Assembly (NCBI RefSeq): GCF_001293525.1
Contig: NZ_BBYR01000002.1
Location: 1 to 64,000 of the forward strand
Origin: Pseudideonella sakaiensis
GTDB lineage: Bacteria > Pseudomonadota > Gammaproteobacteria > Burkholderiales > Burkholderiaceae_C
Length of the DNA: 64,000 nt
Direction: 5' to 3'
The notes beneath the pieces were generated by a model. It was given only the letters and a program-made list of their open reading frames with translations. It ran no database searches and was not told the DNA's origin. This document shows, one piece after another, positions 11,437-21,950 of this stretch (position 1 is the stretch's first letter; every line of letters begins with the position of its first letter). Both the position numbers and the translations under genes were made by a program.

Positions 11437-13995
11437 TCAGAAGAAGGTGTAGCGCAGGCCGACCACGACGCTGCGCGGCGCGCCCGGCGCGACGAAGGTC
11501 GAGCCCTGCAGCGGGTACTCGCCGTTGACCTGCGGGAAGGGCCGCGCCTGGAAGTTGCCGTTCGCGTCGAAGCCGGTGGCGCCGAGCTGGGCGGCGGTGG
11601 CGTACTTGCGGTCGAACACGTTGTTGACGCGCGCGAACAGCTTCAGGCCCCGCGCCGGCTGGAACGAGGTCCCGAGGTTGAGCACGCCGTAGCCGCCGGT
11701 GCGGCCCGGGCCGACGTAGGTGGTGCCGTCGGGCTGGTGCTGGTTGTTCTCGTTGCCGCGCGCGTAGACGCCCGCCATGCCGATCACGTCCAGGTCCAGC
11801 GCCCAGCGCTCGGTCAGGTCGATCTCCGCGCCCAGCTTCAGCATCTGCCGCGGCACCAGCGGGATGCGGTCGCCGGGGCGGATCTCGATCTCGCCCTCGA
11901 GGCCCGGGCCCTCCTCGTTGCTCGAGTTGCCGGCGCCGTTCACTTCCTCGGCGCTGCGGTAGGTGGCGTCCAGCCAGGTGTAGCTGACCGAGAGCTGGGC
12001 CGGGCCGACGCGCGTCGACGCGGCCAGCTCGACGCCCTGGCGGCGCGTCTTGCCGAAGTTCTTGAAGTAGCCGAAGCCGTTCGCCGACGGCGCCGCGACG
12101 AACAGCAGGTCGTCGTGGTTGGTGGCGCGGAACACGCCGGCCTGCCACTGGCCGCCGCCGGGCAGCGCGCCGCGCAGCCCGGCCTCCAGCGTCTTCGTCA
12201 CCACCTGCTTCAGCGGCGGATCGCCGGCCAGCGCGTTCGGCAGCTTGCAGGGGTTGTCGGGGTTGGCGCAGCCGAGCTCGACCGCCGTCGGCGCGCGGCT
12301 GCCCTCGTTGTAGCCGGCATAGACCTGGAAGGCCTTCGACGCCGTCCAGGTCAGCCCGACCGCCGGGTTGAAGCGGCTGAAGCGGTGGTCGCCGTCGAGC
12401 GAGGTGGGGTCGGGTGCCGAGACGATCTGGTCGCGGTTGCGCACCGTGCTGCGGTTGTAGCGGCCCGACAGCGTCAGGTGGGTCTGCGCGCCCAGGCTCA
12501 GCGTGTCGGCCAGGTAGACGCTCCAGGTCTTGCTGCGCGAGCGCAGGTCGACCCGGTTGTCGAAGGGCACCCCGTCGACGTCGCCGCCGGTGACGCCGTC
12601 GGCGAAGGAGTCGATGCCGGTGACGCTGTGGTCGGGGTTCAGGTAGCCGAGCTGCGTGGTCTGGCGGAAGTCGACGCGGCTGGTTTCCACCGCGGCGCCG
12701 AGCACCGCCTGGTGGCCGACGCCGCCGGTCTGGCCCTTCCAGTTCAGCTGGCCGGACAGGCCCGACTGCGTCTGCGAAGTGGCGCTGCGGTTCAGCAGGC
12801 CGTTGCACTTCTCGCCCGGCTCGTCGTTCAGCAGGCCCTGGCCGATGCAGCGCAGGAAGGGGAAGGGCGTGTTCGCCGCGTTGATCGGCGTGGTGGGCAC
12901 CGTGATGCCGGCCCGCGTCAGCGCCGCGCGCTCCGCGGCCGAGACGGTGTAGACCGACTGGTCCAGCGCGCCCTCGTTGATGTCCCCGTTCAGCGTGTGC
13001 GTGCGGATGCGCCGCGTGTGCAGGTTGCCGGTGACGCTCAGCGCCCGGTCGATCTCGTGGCTGAACGCGAGGTTCAGCAGCGTGGCGCGGTTCTCCGTCT
13101 GGTCGGGCTGGGTGTAGACGCTGTCGTACTGGCGCTGCAGCAGCCGGATCTCCTGCAGGCCGTTGCCGTACAGGTCGGTGTCGGCCGCGGCCGCGGTCAG
13201 CGAGACGCGGGTGCGCGCATCGTGCCAGCCGACCTTGGCGAACAGCTGGTCGACCCGCGTCGGCGAGGCCTGGCGCCAGCCGTCCTCGCGGAAGGCCTGG
13301 CCGGTGACGAACCAGTCCAGCCCCTGGGCGTTCGAGCCGCCGAGCTCGAACTCGCCGCTGCGGCGCTGCTCGGTGCCGAGCGTGAGCTGCACCGATGCGC
13401 CGGGGTGGCTCAGGCCGTCCTTGGTCTGCACCGACAGCGCGCCGCCGAGCGTGTTCAGGCCGTACAGCGGGTTCGAGCCGGGCACCAGCGTCATCGTCGC
13501 GATCGCCGAGCGCGGGATCAGGTCCCAGCTGACGACGTCACCGAAGGCCTGGTTCAGCCGCACGCCATCGAGGTAGAGCGACAGGCCCTGCGGCGTGCCG
13601 AGCAGCGGCGACGCGGTGAAGCCGCGGTAGTTCAGGTCGGGCTGGAAGGGGTTGTTCTGGATCTCGTTGACGAAGACGCTGCCGAGGCGCCGCGCCGCGA
13701 AATCGGCCGGCCCGAGCGCGCCGCTGCGCTCCAGCGCGGCGCCCGTGGCGGTCTGCACCGGCGCCGGCACCTGGCTGCGTGGCACGGCCAGGCCCGGCAG
13801 CGGCGTGGCGCCGATGACCTCGACGCGCTCGAGCTCGGTCACGGGCTGCTGCGCGGCCGCGCCGCCGGCGGCGAGCGCGGCCAGCGCGGCACAGGCCAGC
13901 GCCACCGGCGCGGGCCGCGGCCGGGCGATGCGGCGCGCACGCGCCAGGGCAGGGGGGATGGCGGCGCGGGGGCCGTGGAGGGGAGCGGGGTGCAT
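11437..13995 (-). CDS. TonB-dependent outer membrane receptor
   Basis: An 852-residue outer-membrane receptor. A basic N-terminus and a hydrophobic Ala-rich stretch ending AAGGAAAQQ look like a Sec signal peptide. The plug domain has VEVIGATPLPG (TonB-box region), NPFQPDLNYRGFTASPLLGTPQGLSLYLDGVRLN and IATMTLVPGSNPLYGLNTLGGALSVQTKDG. A beta barrel follows (ARVNNVFDRKYA near the end) and the terminus YTFF ends in Phe as expected for barrel insertion. Two Cys-containing loops occur (LRCIGQG...EKCNG; ELGCANPDNPCKLP). The substrate is not evident. Start: ATG at 13995. Confidence 0.93.
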   Translation of the reverse strand: MHPAPLHGPRAAIPPALARARRIARPRPAPVALACAALAALAAGGAAAQQPVTELERVEVIGATPLPGLAVPRSQVPAPVQTATGAALERSGALGPADFAARRLGSVFVNEIQNNPFQPDLNYRGFTASPLLGTPQGLSLYLDGVRLNQAFGDVVSWDLIPRSAIATMTLVPGSNPLYGLNTLGGALSVQTKDGLSHPGASVQLTLGTEQRRSGEFELGGSNAQGLDWFVTGQAFREDGWRQASPTRVDQLFAKVGWHDARTRVSLTAAAADTDLYGNGLQEIRLLQRQYDSVYTQPDQTENRATLLNLAFSHEIDRALSVTGNLHTRRIRTHTLNGDINEGALDQSVYTVSAAERAALTRAGITVPTTPINAANTPFPFLRCIGQGLLNDEPGEKCNGLLNRSATSQTQSGLSGQLNWKGQTGGVGHQAVLGAAVETSRVDFRQTTQLGYLNPDHSVTGIDSFADGVTGGDVDGVPFDNRVDLRSRSKTWSVYLADTLSLGAQTHLTLSGRYNRSTVRNRDQIVSAPDPTSLDGDHRFSRFNPAVGLTWTASKAFQVYAGYNEGSRAPTAVELGCANPDNPCKLPNALAGDPPLKQVVTKTLEAGLRGALPGGGQWQAGVFRATNHDDLLFVAAPSANGFGYFKNFGKTRRQGVELAASTRVGPAQLSVSYTWLDATYRSAEEVNGAGNSSNEEGPGLEGEIEIRPGDRIPLVPRQMLKLGAEIDLTERWALDLDVIGMAGVYARGNENNQHQPDGTTYVGPGRTGGYGVLNLGTSFQPARGLKLFARVNNVFDRKYATAAQLGATGFDANGNFQARPFPQVNGEYPLQGSTFVAPGAPRSVVVGLRYTFF

Positions 13996-14312
13996 GGGTG
14001 TCTCGGTCCGGTCTTGTCGTGGGCGGCTGCCGGTAGGTCCGGGGCCGCGGGGGGCGCGGGGCCCCCCGGCCCGGGCCGGGAGGGCGGCTGCCGTGTCGCC
14101 GCGCTCCAGTCCGCCCGCGGATGCTGCCCAGCGCGTCGATCCGGCACACGGGAAAATTTCCCGTTTCCGGATCGGGGTCTTCCCGGTCCCGGTCCCGTCC
14201 GGCCACCGGCCCGGTGGCGCGGGTCCGCGCGGCGCGGCGGCGGGCGGCCGCGCGCACGCGCCGTTAGACTCCGCAGCCCCGCGTCCCCGACGCCGTGCCG
14301 CCTCCCGTCCCC
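13996..14312. other. 317-bp divergent intergenic region (TonB receptor / apbC)
   Basis: No gene is visible here. The region holds the upstream signals of the minus-strand TonB receptor and plus-strand apbC. It contains a large nested palindrome in the middle, a TAGACT -10-like hexamer at 14265-14270 (42 bases before the apbC ATG), and GC-rich runs near 14038-14085 that could fold in a receptor leader. No cobalamin, TPP or other riboswitch core was recognised on either strand. Confidence 0.6.
14138..14173. promoter_or_regulatory. 36-bp nested palindrome, possible operator or leader hairpin
   Basis: Outer arms GATCCGG and CCGGATC (14138-14144 and 14167-14173) enclose inner arms ACGGGAAA and TTTCCCGT (14148-14155 and 14157-14164) around a single A. 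The spacers between the arms are CAC and TT. It is the only AT-containing block of the divergent region and lies 143 bp upstream of the TonB receptor start and 139 bp before apbC. It could be bound by a dimeric repressor or fold in RNA. Confidence 0.55.
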
Positions 14313-15407
14313 ATGCCCGCACCCGAAGCATCGGCGCTGCTCGCCGCCCTGCAGACCGTCGTCGACCCGAACACCGGCAGCGACTTCGTGACCACCCGCC
14401 AGCTCAAGGGCCTGCGCGTCGACGACGGCGACGTCGCCTTCGAGGTCGAGCTCGGCTACCCGGCGCGCAGCCAGGAGCCGGCGCTGCGCAAGGCGCTGGT
14501 GGCGGCGGCGCGGGCCGTGCCCGGCGTCGAGAACGTCAGCGTGCAGATCGTCACCCGGATCACCGCCCACGCGGTGCAGCGCGGGGTGCCGCTGCTGCCG
14601 CGGGTGAAGAACATCGTCGCGGTGGCCTCGGGCAAGGGCGGCGTCGGCAAGAGCACCACGGCCGTCAACCTCGCGCTGGCGCTCGCGGCCGAAGGCGCCA
14701 GCGTCGGCCTGCTGGATGCCGACATCTACGGCCCCAGCCAGCCGACCATGATGGGCGTGCAGGGCCGCCCGCAGTCGCACGACGGCCAGACCATGGAGCC
14801 GCTCGAGAACCACGGTGTGCAGGTGATCTCGATCGGCTTCCTGGTCGAGCCGGACCAGGCCATGATCTGGCGCGGCCCGATGGCGACCCAGGCGCTGGAG
14901 CAGCTGCTGCGCCAGACCAACTGGCGCGACCTGGACTACCTGATCATCGACATGCCGCCCGGCACCGGCGACATCGCGCTGACGCTGTCGCAGCGCGTGC
15001 CGCTGACCGGCGCGGTGATCGTGACCACGCCGCAGGACATCGCGCTGCTGGATGCACGCAAGGGCATCCGCATGTTCGAGAAGGTCGGCGTGCCCATCCT
15101 GGGCGTGGTGGAGAACATGTCGGTGCACGTCTGCCCGAACTGCGGCCACGTGGAACACATCTTCGGCGAGGGCGGCGGCCGGCGCATGGCGGCCGACTTC
15201 GGCGTCGACGACCTCGGCGCGCTGCCGCTCAACCTGTCGATCCGGCTGCAGGCCGACAGCGGCACGCCGACCGTGGCCGCCGAGCCGGACGGCGAGATCG
15301 CCGCGCGCTACAAGGCGGTGGCGCGCCAGGTGGCGGTGAAGATCGCGCAGCGGGCGAAGGACTACTCGTCGAAGTTCCCGACCATCACCGTCTCCAAGGG
15401 CACCTGA
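14313..15407 (+). CDS. apbC: Iron-sulfur cluster carrier protein ApbC/Mrp
   Basis: An Mrp/NBP35-type P-loop ATPase that carries and inserts Fe-S clusters. The 364-residue protein has an N-terminal MIP18-like (DUF59) domain (about 1-95), the deviant Walker A VASGKGGVGKSTTAVNLA, DADIYGPSQPTMMG, IDMPPGTGDIALTLSQ, and the cluster-binding CPNC motif in MSVHVCPNCGHVEHIFG. The start is taken as the ATG at 14313; an in-frame GTG six codons upstream exists. It converges on the NtrC-type regulator. Fe-S delivery fits the Fe-S-rich formate dehydrogenase nearby, but the gene is a general housekeeping one. Confidence 0.95.
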   Translation: MPAPEASALLAALQTVVDPNTGSDFVTTRQLKGLRVDDGDVAFEVELGYPARSQEPALRKALVAAARAVPGVENVSVQIVTRITAHAVQRGVPLLPRVKNIVAVASGKGGVGKSTTAVNLALALAAEGASVGLLDADIYGPSQPTMMGVQGRPQSHDGQTMEPLENHGVQVISIGFLVEPDQAMIWRGPMATQALEQLLRQTNWRDLDYLIIDMPPGTGDIALTLSQRVPLTGAVIVTTPQDIALLDARKGIRMFEKVGVPILGVVENMSVHVCPNCGHVEHIFGEGGGRRMAADFGVDDLGALPLNLSIRLQADSGTPTVAAEPDGEIAARYKAVARQVAVKIAQRAKDYSSKFPTITVSKGT

Positions 15408-15413
15408 GGCAGC

Positions 15414-15427
15414 GCCCCGCGCGGGGC
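15414..15427. terminator. Palindrome between convergent apbC and regulator genes
   Basis: The perfect 14-bp palindrome GCCCCGCGCGGGGC lies in the 40-bp gap between two converging genes. It has no T-tract, so termination is inferred mainly from its location. Confidence 0.45.
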
Positions 15428-15447
15428 CCCGCCGGCCGGCGCGCCGT

Positions 15448-16917
<1,470 letters not shown>

Positions 16918-17006
16918 CGGCGGGCGGGGGCCGGCTCGGCGGCGTGGGCGCGCGATTGTAGGCAGCGGGGGCCGGCGCGCCCCGGCGGTCGCCGCCTGCC
17001 GACCGC

Positions 17007-17032
17007 CGACAGCCTGTCGCGACAAATTGTCG
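17007..17032. promoter_or_regulatory. Tandem 13-bp palindromes upstream of formate dehydrogenase operon
   Basis: Two abutting palindromes of the form CGACA-N3-TGTCG: CGACAGCCTGTCG at 17007-17019 and CGACAAATTGTCG at 17020-17032. The junction also forms the perfect palindrome TGTCGCGACA, so four half-sites alternate in 26 bp. The site sits 137 bp before fdoG and 90 bp before the divergent regulator gene, well placed as an operator for that regulator. Binding protein is inferred, not shown. Confidence 0.6.
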
Positions 17033-17168
17033 CGTCGGCGGCAGGGTCTCCCGGGGCAGGCACGGATTGAAGCCGCCGGCCTTCCGGGGGATAACCCGGG
17101 TCGCGTGCGGCGTGACCGCCATTCCAACCCCTCTGTGCCGGCGGCGTGCCGGCGGGAGACGATCACAC

Positions 17169-20100
17169 ATGGACATGAACCGGAGGCAGTTCTTCCGGGT
17201 CAGCGGGGCGGGGCTGGTGGGATCCAGCCTCGTGGCGCTCGGTTTCTCGCCCACCGCGGCGTTGGCCGAGACGCGCAACTTCAAGCTGGCACGGACGACC
17301 GAAACCCGCAGCACCTGCCCGTATTGCTCGGTCAGCTGCGGGCTCGTGATGTACACGCTGGGCGACAAGGCGAAGAACGTCCGCTCGACCATCGTCCACA
17401 TCGAGGGCGACCCCGACCACCCGGTGAACCGCGGCACGCTGTGCCCGAAGGGTGCTGGCGTGATGGACATGATCCAGTCGCCGAACCGCGTCAAGCACCC
17501 GCAGGTGCGCGAGGCGGGCAGCAGCGAGTGGAAGACGATCTCCTGGGACGAGGCGCTGACGCGCGTGGCCCGGCACATGAAGGCCGACCGCGACGCCAAC
17601 CTCGTCAAGACCGTCGAGAAGGACGGCAAGGCGATCACGGTGAACCGCTGGAACACCGCGGCCTTCCTCGTCTCGTCGGCCTCGTCCAACGAATCCGGTT
17701 ACCTGTCCGTGAAGGTCGCACGCGGCCTGGGGATGGTCGCACTCGATACGCAAGCACGTATCTGACACGCGCCGACGGTGTCCAGTCTGGGCCCGACTTT
17801 CGGTCGCGGAGCGATGACCAACTCGTGGACGGATATCAAGAACACGGATCTCGTCCTGATCATGGGCGGCAATGCCGCCGAAGCCCACCCCTGCGGGTTC
17901 AAGTGGGTCACCGAGGCGATGCAGCAGCGCAAGGCGAAGCTGATCGTCGTCGACCCGCGCTTCACGCGCAGCGCCGCCGTGGCGGACTACTACGCCCCGA
18001 TCCGGGTGGGGACGGACATCGCCTTCCTGGGCGGCGTCATCAACTACCTGCTCAGCCATGACAAGGTCCACCTGGACTACGTCAAGCTCAACACCGACGC
18101 GAGCTTCCTGACGAAGCCGGACTACGCCTTCGACAACGGCACCTTCAGCGGCTACGACGAGGCCAAGCGCAGCTACAACAAGGCCAGCTGGGGCTACCAG
18201 CTGGGCGAGGACGGCTACGTCAAGGTCGACGAGACGCTGCAGGACCCGCTGTGCGTGTTCCAGCAGATGAAGAAGCACTATGCCCGCTACACGCCGGACA
18301 TGGTGTCGAAGATCACCGGCACGCCGAAGGACCGCTTCCTGAAGGTCTGCGAGATGCTGGCGGCCACCTCGGCGCCGGACAAGGTGATGACCATCTGCTA
18401 CGCGCTCGGCTGGACCCAGCACAGCGTCGGCTCGCAGAACATCCGCACGATGGCCATGATCCAGCTGCTGCTGGGCAACATGGGGCGCCCGGGCGGCGGC
18501 ATCAACGCGCTGCGCGGCCACGCCAACGTGCAGGGCATCACCGACATGTGCGCCTACTCGGAGGTGCTGTCGGGCTACATGTCGTCCCCCACCGAGGCCG
18601 ACGTCGACCGCGCCACCTACCTGGCCGCGCGCACCGGCAAGCCGCTGCGCCCGAACCAGATGGCGTTCACGCAGAACTTCCCGAAGTGGCACACCAGCCT
18701 GATGAAGGCCTACTACGGGAACGCGGCGACGAAGGAGAACGACTTCGCCTACGACTGGCTGCCCAAGCGCGACGGCGCCTACGACATCCTGGCGATCTTC
18801 GAGCGCATGCACCAGGGCAAGGTCAACGGCTTCCTCGTCCAGGGCTTCAACCCGCTGGCGGCGGTGCCGAACAAGAAGAAGCTGTCGGCCGCGCTGGCGA
18901 AGCTGAAGTACCTGGTGGTGATGGACCCGCTGGAGACGGAGACGAGCGAGTTCTGGAAGAACTTCGGCCCGCTCAACGACGTCAAGCCGGAGGAGATCAA
19001 GACCGAGGTCTTCCGCTTCCCGACCAGCTGCTTCGCCGAGGAGACCGGCACCTTCACCAATTCCAGCCGCGTCATCAGCTGGAAGGACAAGGCCGTCGAT
19101 CCGCCGGGCGAGGCCAAGCCGGACTCCGAGATCGTCGCGCGCCTGTTCATGAAGCTGCGCGGGATGTACGCGAAGGACGGCGGCACGCTGCCCGAGCCGG
19201 TCGCCGGCCTCGCCTGGCCGTACATCAACGGCAACGTGCCCAGCCCCTCCGAGGTGCTGCGCGAGATCTCCGGCCGCGCGCTGACGGACCTGTTGCCGCC
19301 CGCGCCGGCGCCGAAGCTCGACGCCGCGGGCAAGCCGATCCCGGTGCCGCCCCCGGCGCCGGGGACGCCGCCGCCGGCGCCGATCCTGAAGGCCGGCGAG
19401 CAGGTGCCGGGCTTCGCGGTGCTGCGCGACGACGGCAGCACCGCCTGCGGCAACTGGATCTACGCCGGCTGCTGGAGCCAGGCGGGCAACCTGACGGCAC
19501 GACGCGACAACAGCGATCCGACCGGCCTCGGCGTGTTCCCGAACTGGGGCTTCTCGTGGCCGGCCAACCGCCGCATCCTCTACAACCGGGCCAGCGCCGA
19601 CAAGGACGGCAAGCCCTGGGACCCGAGCCGCAAGTACGTGGCCTGGAACGGCAGTTCGTGGGCCGGCGGCGCGGACATCCCGGACATGCGGCCCGATGCC
19701 GCACCCGACCAGGGCGTCGGCGCCTTCATCATGAACCCCGAGGGCGTGGCGCGCCTGCACGCGGTGGGCATGAACGAAGGGCCCTTCCCGGAGCACTACG
19801 AGCCCTTCGAGACCCCGCTGGGCGTCAACCTGATGTGCCCGAACAACCCGAAGGCCGTCAGCAACCCGGCGGCGCGGGTCTACAAGGGCGACCTGGAGGC
19901 CTTCGGCAAGAAGGAGGAGTTCCCGTACGCGGCCACCACCTACCGGCTGACCGAGCACCTGCACTACTGGACCAAGCACTCGCGCAGCAATGCCATCGTC
20001 CAGCCGGCGCCCTTCGTCGAGATCGGCGAGGAGCTGGCGCGGGAGAAGGGCATCCGGCAGGGTGACCGGGTCAAGGTGCGCAGCAACCGCGGCGAGGTGA

Positions 20101-20309
20101 TCGCGGCCTGCGTGGTCACCAAGCGCATGAAGGCGCTGGACGTCAACGGCAAGAAGGTCCACCACGTCGGCATCCCCATCCACTGGGGCTTCAAGGGCGT
20201 CACGCAGAACGGCTACCTGGCCAATGCGCTGACCCCCTTCGTCGGCGACGCGAACTCCCAGACCCCGGAGTTCAAGGCCTTCCTCGTCAACATCGAGAAG
20301 GTGGCCTAG
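17169..20309 (+). CDS. fdoG: Formate dehydrogenase alpha subunit, selenocysteine-containing
   Basis: Catalytic subunit of a membrane-bound, periplasm-facing formate dehydrogenase (FdnG/FdoG type) that oxidises formate at a bis-MGD molybdenum centre. It starts with a Tat signal (NRRQFFRVSGAGLVG, ending near ALAE). Cys50, Cys53, Cys57 and Cys92 form the 4Fe-4S site (TCPYCSVSCGL, TLCPKGAGV). The in-frame TGA at 17763-17765 is read as selenocysteine at residue 199: the sequence ARI-U-HAPTVSSLGPTFGRGAMTN continues the FdnG family across the stop. Total 1046 residues. A Pro/Ala-rich insert lies at about residues 713-740 (19308-19390). The Shine-Dalgarno CGGGAG precedes the ATG. fdoH begins at the base after its TAG stop. 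Confidence 0.97.
17763..17803 (+). promoter_or_regulatory. Bacterial SECIS element of fdoG
   Basis: Directly after the UGA (17763-17765) the mRNA can fold as CGG (17776-17778), a bulged U (17779), GUCC (17780-17783), loop AGUCU (17784-17788), GGGC (17789-17792), CCG (17793-17795). The bulged U and the GU within the apical loop are the features SelB's C-terminal domain recognises in E. coli fdhF, and the loop resembles the AGUCU of E. coli fdnG as recalled. The codons remain those of the conserved protein (HAPTVSSLGPTFG). Confidence 0.88.
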
Positions 20310-21200
20310 ATGTCGAGTCTTCAAAGCCAGAACGTGGTCGCCCGATCGGCCACCACCCTGCCGTCGCCGCAGGTGCGCTCCGCCGTGCCCGCGGTGGCCA
20401 AGCTGATCGACGAGTCCAAGTGCATCGGCTGCAAGGCCTGCCAGGTCGCCTGCATGAACTGGAACGACCTGCGCGACGAGGTCGGCACCAACATCGGCGT
20501 CTACGACAACCCGAGCGACCTCACGCCGTCCTCCTGGACGGTGATGAAGTTCTTCGAGGTCGAGCCGAAGCAGGCCGACGGCAGTGCCGGCAACCTCGAG
20601 TGGCTGATCCGCAAGGACGGCTGCATGCACTGCGAGGACCCGGGCTGCCTGAAGGCCTGCCCGTCGCCGGGCGCGATCGTCAAGTACGCCAACGGCATCG
20701 TCGACTTCATCTCGGAGAACTGCATCGGCTGCGGCTACTGCGTCAAGGGCTGCCCCTTCGACGTCCCGCGCATCAGCCAGCAGGACAACAAGGCCTACAA
20801 GTGCACGCTCTGCTCGGACCGGGTCGGCGTGGGCCTGGAGCCGGCCTGCGTGAAGACCTGCCCGACCGGGGCGATCGGCTTCGGCACCAAGGACGAGATG
20901 GTCTCCTACGGTGAGAAGCGGGTCGGCGAGCTGAAGGAGCGCGGCTTCCAGAACGCGGGCCTGTACAACCCGGCCGGCGTCGGCGGCACGCACGTGATGT
21001 ACGTGCTCAAGCATGCCGACCAGCCCGAGCTGGAGGGCCTGCCGCGCGATCCGTCGATCAGCCCGATGGTGGCGCTGTGGAAGGGCCTGGCCAAGCCGCT
21101 CGCGGTGGCCGGCATGGTCGGTGCGGTGCTGGCCGGCTTCTTCCACTACATGAAGGTGGGCCCGATCGAGGAGAAGACCGACGACAAGGAGAACGCCTGA
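20310..21200 (+). CDS. fdoH: Formate dehydrogenase beta (iron-sulfur) subunit
   Basis: Electron-transfer subunit carrying four 4Fe-4S clusters from the alpha subunit to the cytochrome b subunit. The 296-residue protein has Cys clusters at [46 protein letters not shown] and CTLCSDRV...[10 protein letters not shown]. One hydrophobic C-terminal helix ([17 protein letters not shown]) anchors it in the inner membrane, as in FdnH/FdoH. It starts immediately after the fdoG stop and its stop overlaps fdoI (TGATG). Confidence 0.96.
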   Translation: MSSLQSQNVVARSATTLPSPQVRSAVPAVAKLIDESKCIGCKACQVACMNWNDLRDEVGTNIGVYDNPSDLTPSSWTVMKFFEVEPKQADGSAGNLEWLIRKDGCMHCEDPGCLKACPSPGAIVKYANGIVDFISENCIGCGYCVKGCPFDVPRISQQDNKAYKCTLCSDRVGVGLEPACVKTCPTGAIGFGTKDEMVSYGEKRVGELKERGFQNAGLYNPAGVGGTHVMYVLKHADQPELEGLPRDPSISPMVALWKGLAKPLAVAGMVGAVLAGFFHYMKVGPIEEKTDDKENA

Positions 21201-21835
21201 TGAGCTCCGACACCCGACCCGGCGTGCGCTACCTGCGGCGCTACTCCGACGGCGAGCGCATGAACCACTGGGCGATCGCCCTGCTGTTCGTGCTGGCCGG
21301 CCTGTCCGGCCTGGCGCTGTTCCATCCGGCGCTGTTCTTCTTCAGCAACCTGTTCGGCGGCGGCTCGTGGACGCGCATCCTGCACCCCTTCCTCGGGGTG
21401 GCCATGGTGCTGCTGTTCCTCGGCCTGTTCGTGCGCCTGTGGCGCGCGAACGTGATGAACGCCGCCGACAAGGCCTGGCGGGCGAAGAGCGGCGAGATGC
21501 TGCGCGGCAACAAGGCGGCGATGCCGCCGGTGGGCAAGTACAACGCCGGCCAGAAGATGGTGTTCTGGCTGATGGCGACGAGCCTGCTGGTGCTGGTGGT
21601 CACGGGCCTGATGTTCTGGCGTCCGTACTTCACGCCCTTCTTCACCATCCCGGTGATGCGGGTGGCGGTGCTGCTGCACTCGGTCTCGGCCGTCGTGCTG
21701 GTGCTGACCGTGATCGTCCACGTCTATGCGGCGATCTGGGTCAAGGGCACGATGCGCGCGATGACGCGCGGCACCGTCAGCGAGGGCTGGGCGAAGACCA
21801 ACCACGCGCTCTGGCACCAGGAAATGACCCGTTGA
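21200..21835 (+). CDS. fdoI: Formate dehydrogenase gamma subunit (cytochrome b556)
   Basis: Membrane subunit that carries two b haems and reduces quinone. The 211-residue sequence has four predicted membrane helices: AIALLFVLAGLSGLALF, the FLGVAMVLLFLGLFV segment, FWLMATSLLVLVVTGLMFW and a helix ending VLTVIVHVYAAIWV. Candidate haem ligands are His in ERMNHWA near the start, HPFLG, LLHSVSA and VIVHVYA. The start ATG overlaps the fdoH stop by one base. Length matches FdoI/FdnI. Confidence 0.95.
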   Translation: MSSDTRPGVRYLRRYSDGERMNHWAIALLFVLAGLSGLALFHPALFFFSNLFGGGSWTRILHPFLGVAMVLLFLGLFVRLWRANVMNAADKAWRAKSGEMLRGNKAAMPPVGKYNAGQKMVFWLMATSLLVLVVTGLMFWRPYFTPFFTIPVMRVAVLLHSVSAVVLVLTVIVHVYAAIWVKGTMRAMTRGTVSEGWAKTNHALWHQEMTR

Positions 21836-21846
21836 GCGTCGCCTGC

Positions 21847-21875
21847 GGCGCCCGTGGCCCGGCGGGCCGGGCGCC
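21847..21875 (+). terminator. Strong hairpin after fdoI
   Basis: GGCGCCCG (21847-21854) pairs with CGGGCGCC (21868-21875), and the enclosed GCCC/GGGC bases can extend the stem. It lies 12 bp after the fdoI stop and 76 bp before fdhE. No T-run follows, so it may be a partial terminator or a stabiliser that lowers expression of fdhE and selA relative to the structural genes. Confidence 0.5.
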
Positions 21876-21950
21876 ACGTGCGCGCGGCGCCCCCGGCACC
21901 CGCGTCCGCGCGCACGTCCCGTTGTCCCGAATCCCACGCAGAATCGACCG

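Noticed and set aside
13996-14137. Cobalamin or other riboswitch in the TonB receptor leader
   Set aside because: No B12-box or other riboswitch core could be matched on the minus strand; only GC-rich runs are present.
17056-17075. Sigma-54 promoter before fdoG (GGCACGGATTGAAGC)
   Set aside because: The distance between the GG and GC elements is 11 rather than 10 bases and the -12 box is poor. The adjacent regulator also lacks the sigma-54 contact loop.
17067-17765. Truncated formate dehydrogenase gene ending at a stop, followed by a second open frame from 17778
   Set aside because: The stop is an in-frame UGA at the conserved selenocysteine position with a SECIS hairpin, and selA, selB and tRNA-Sec are adjacent. 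It is one intact gene.
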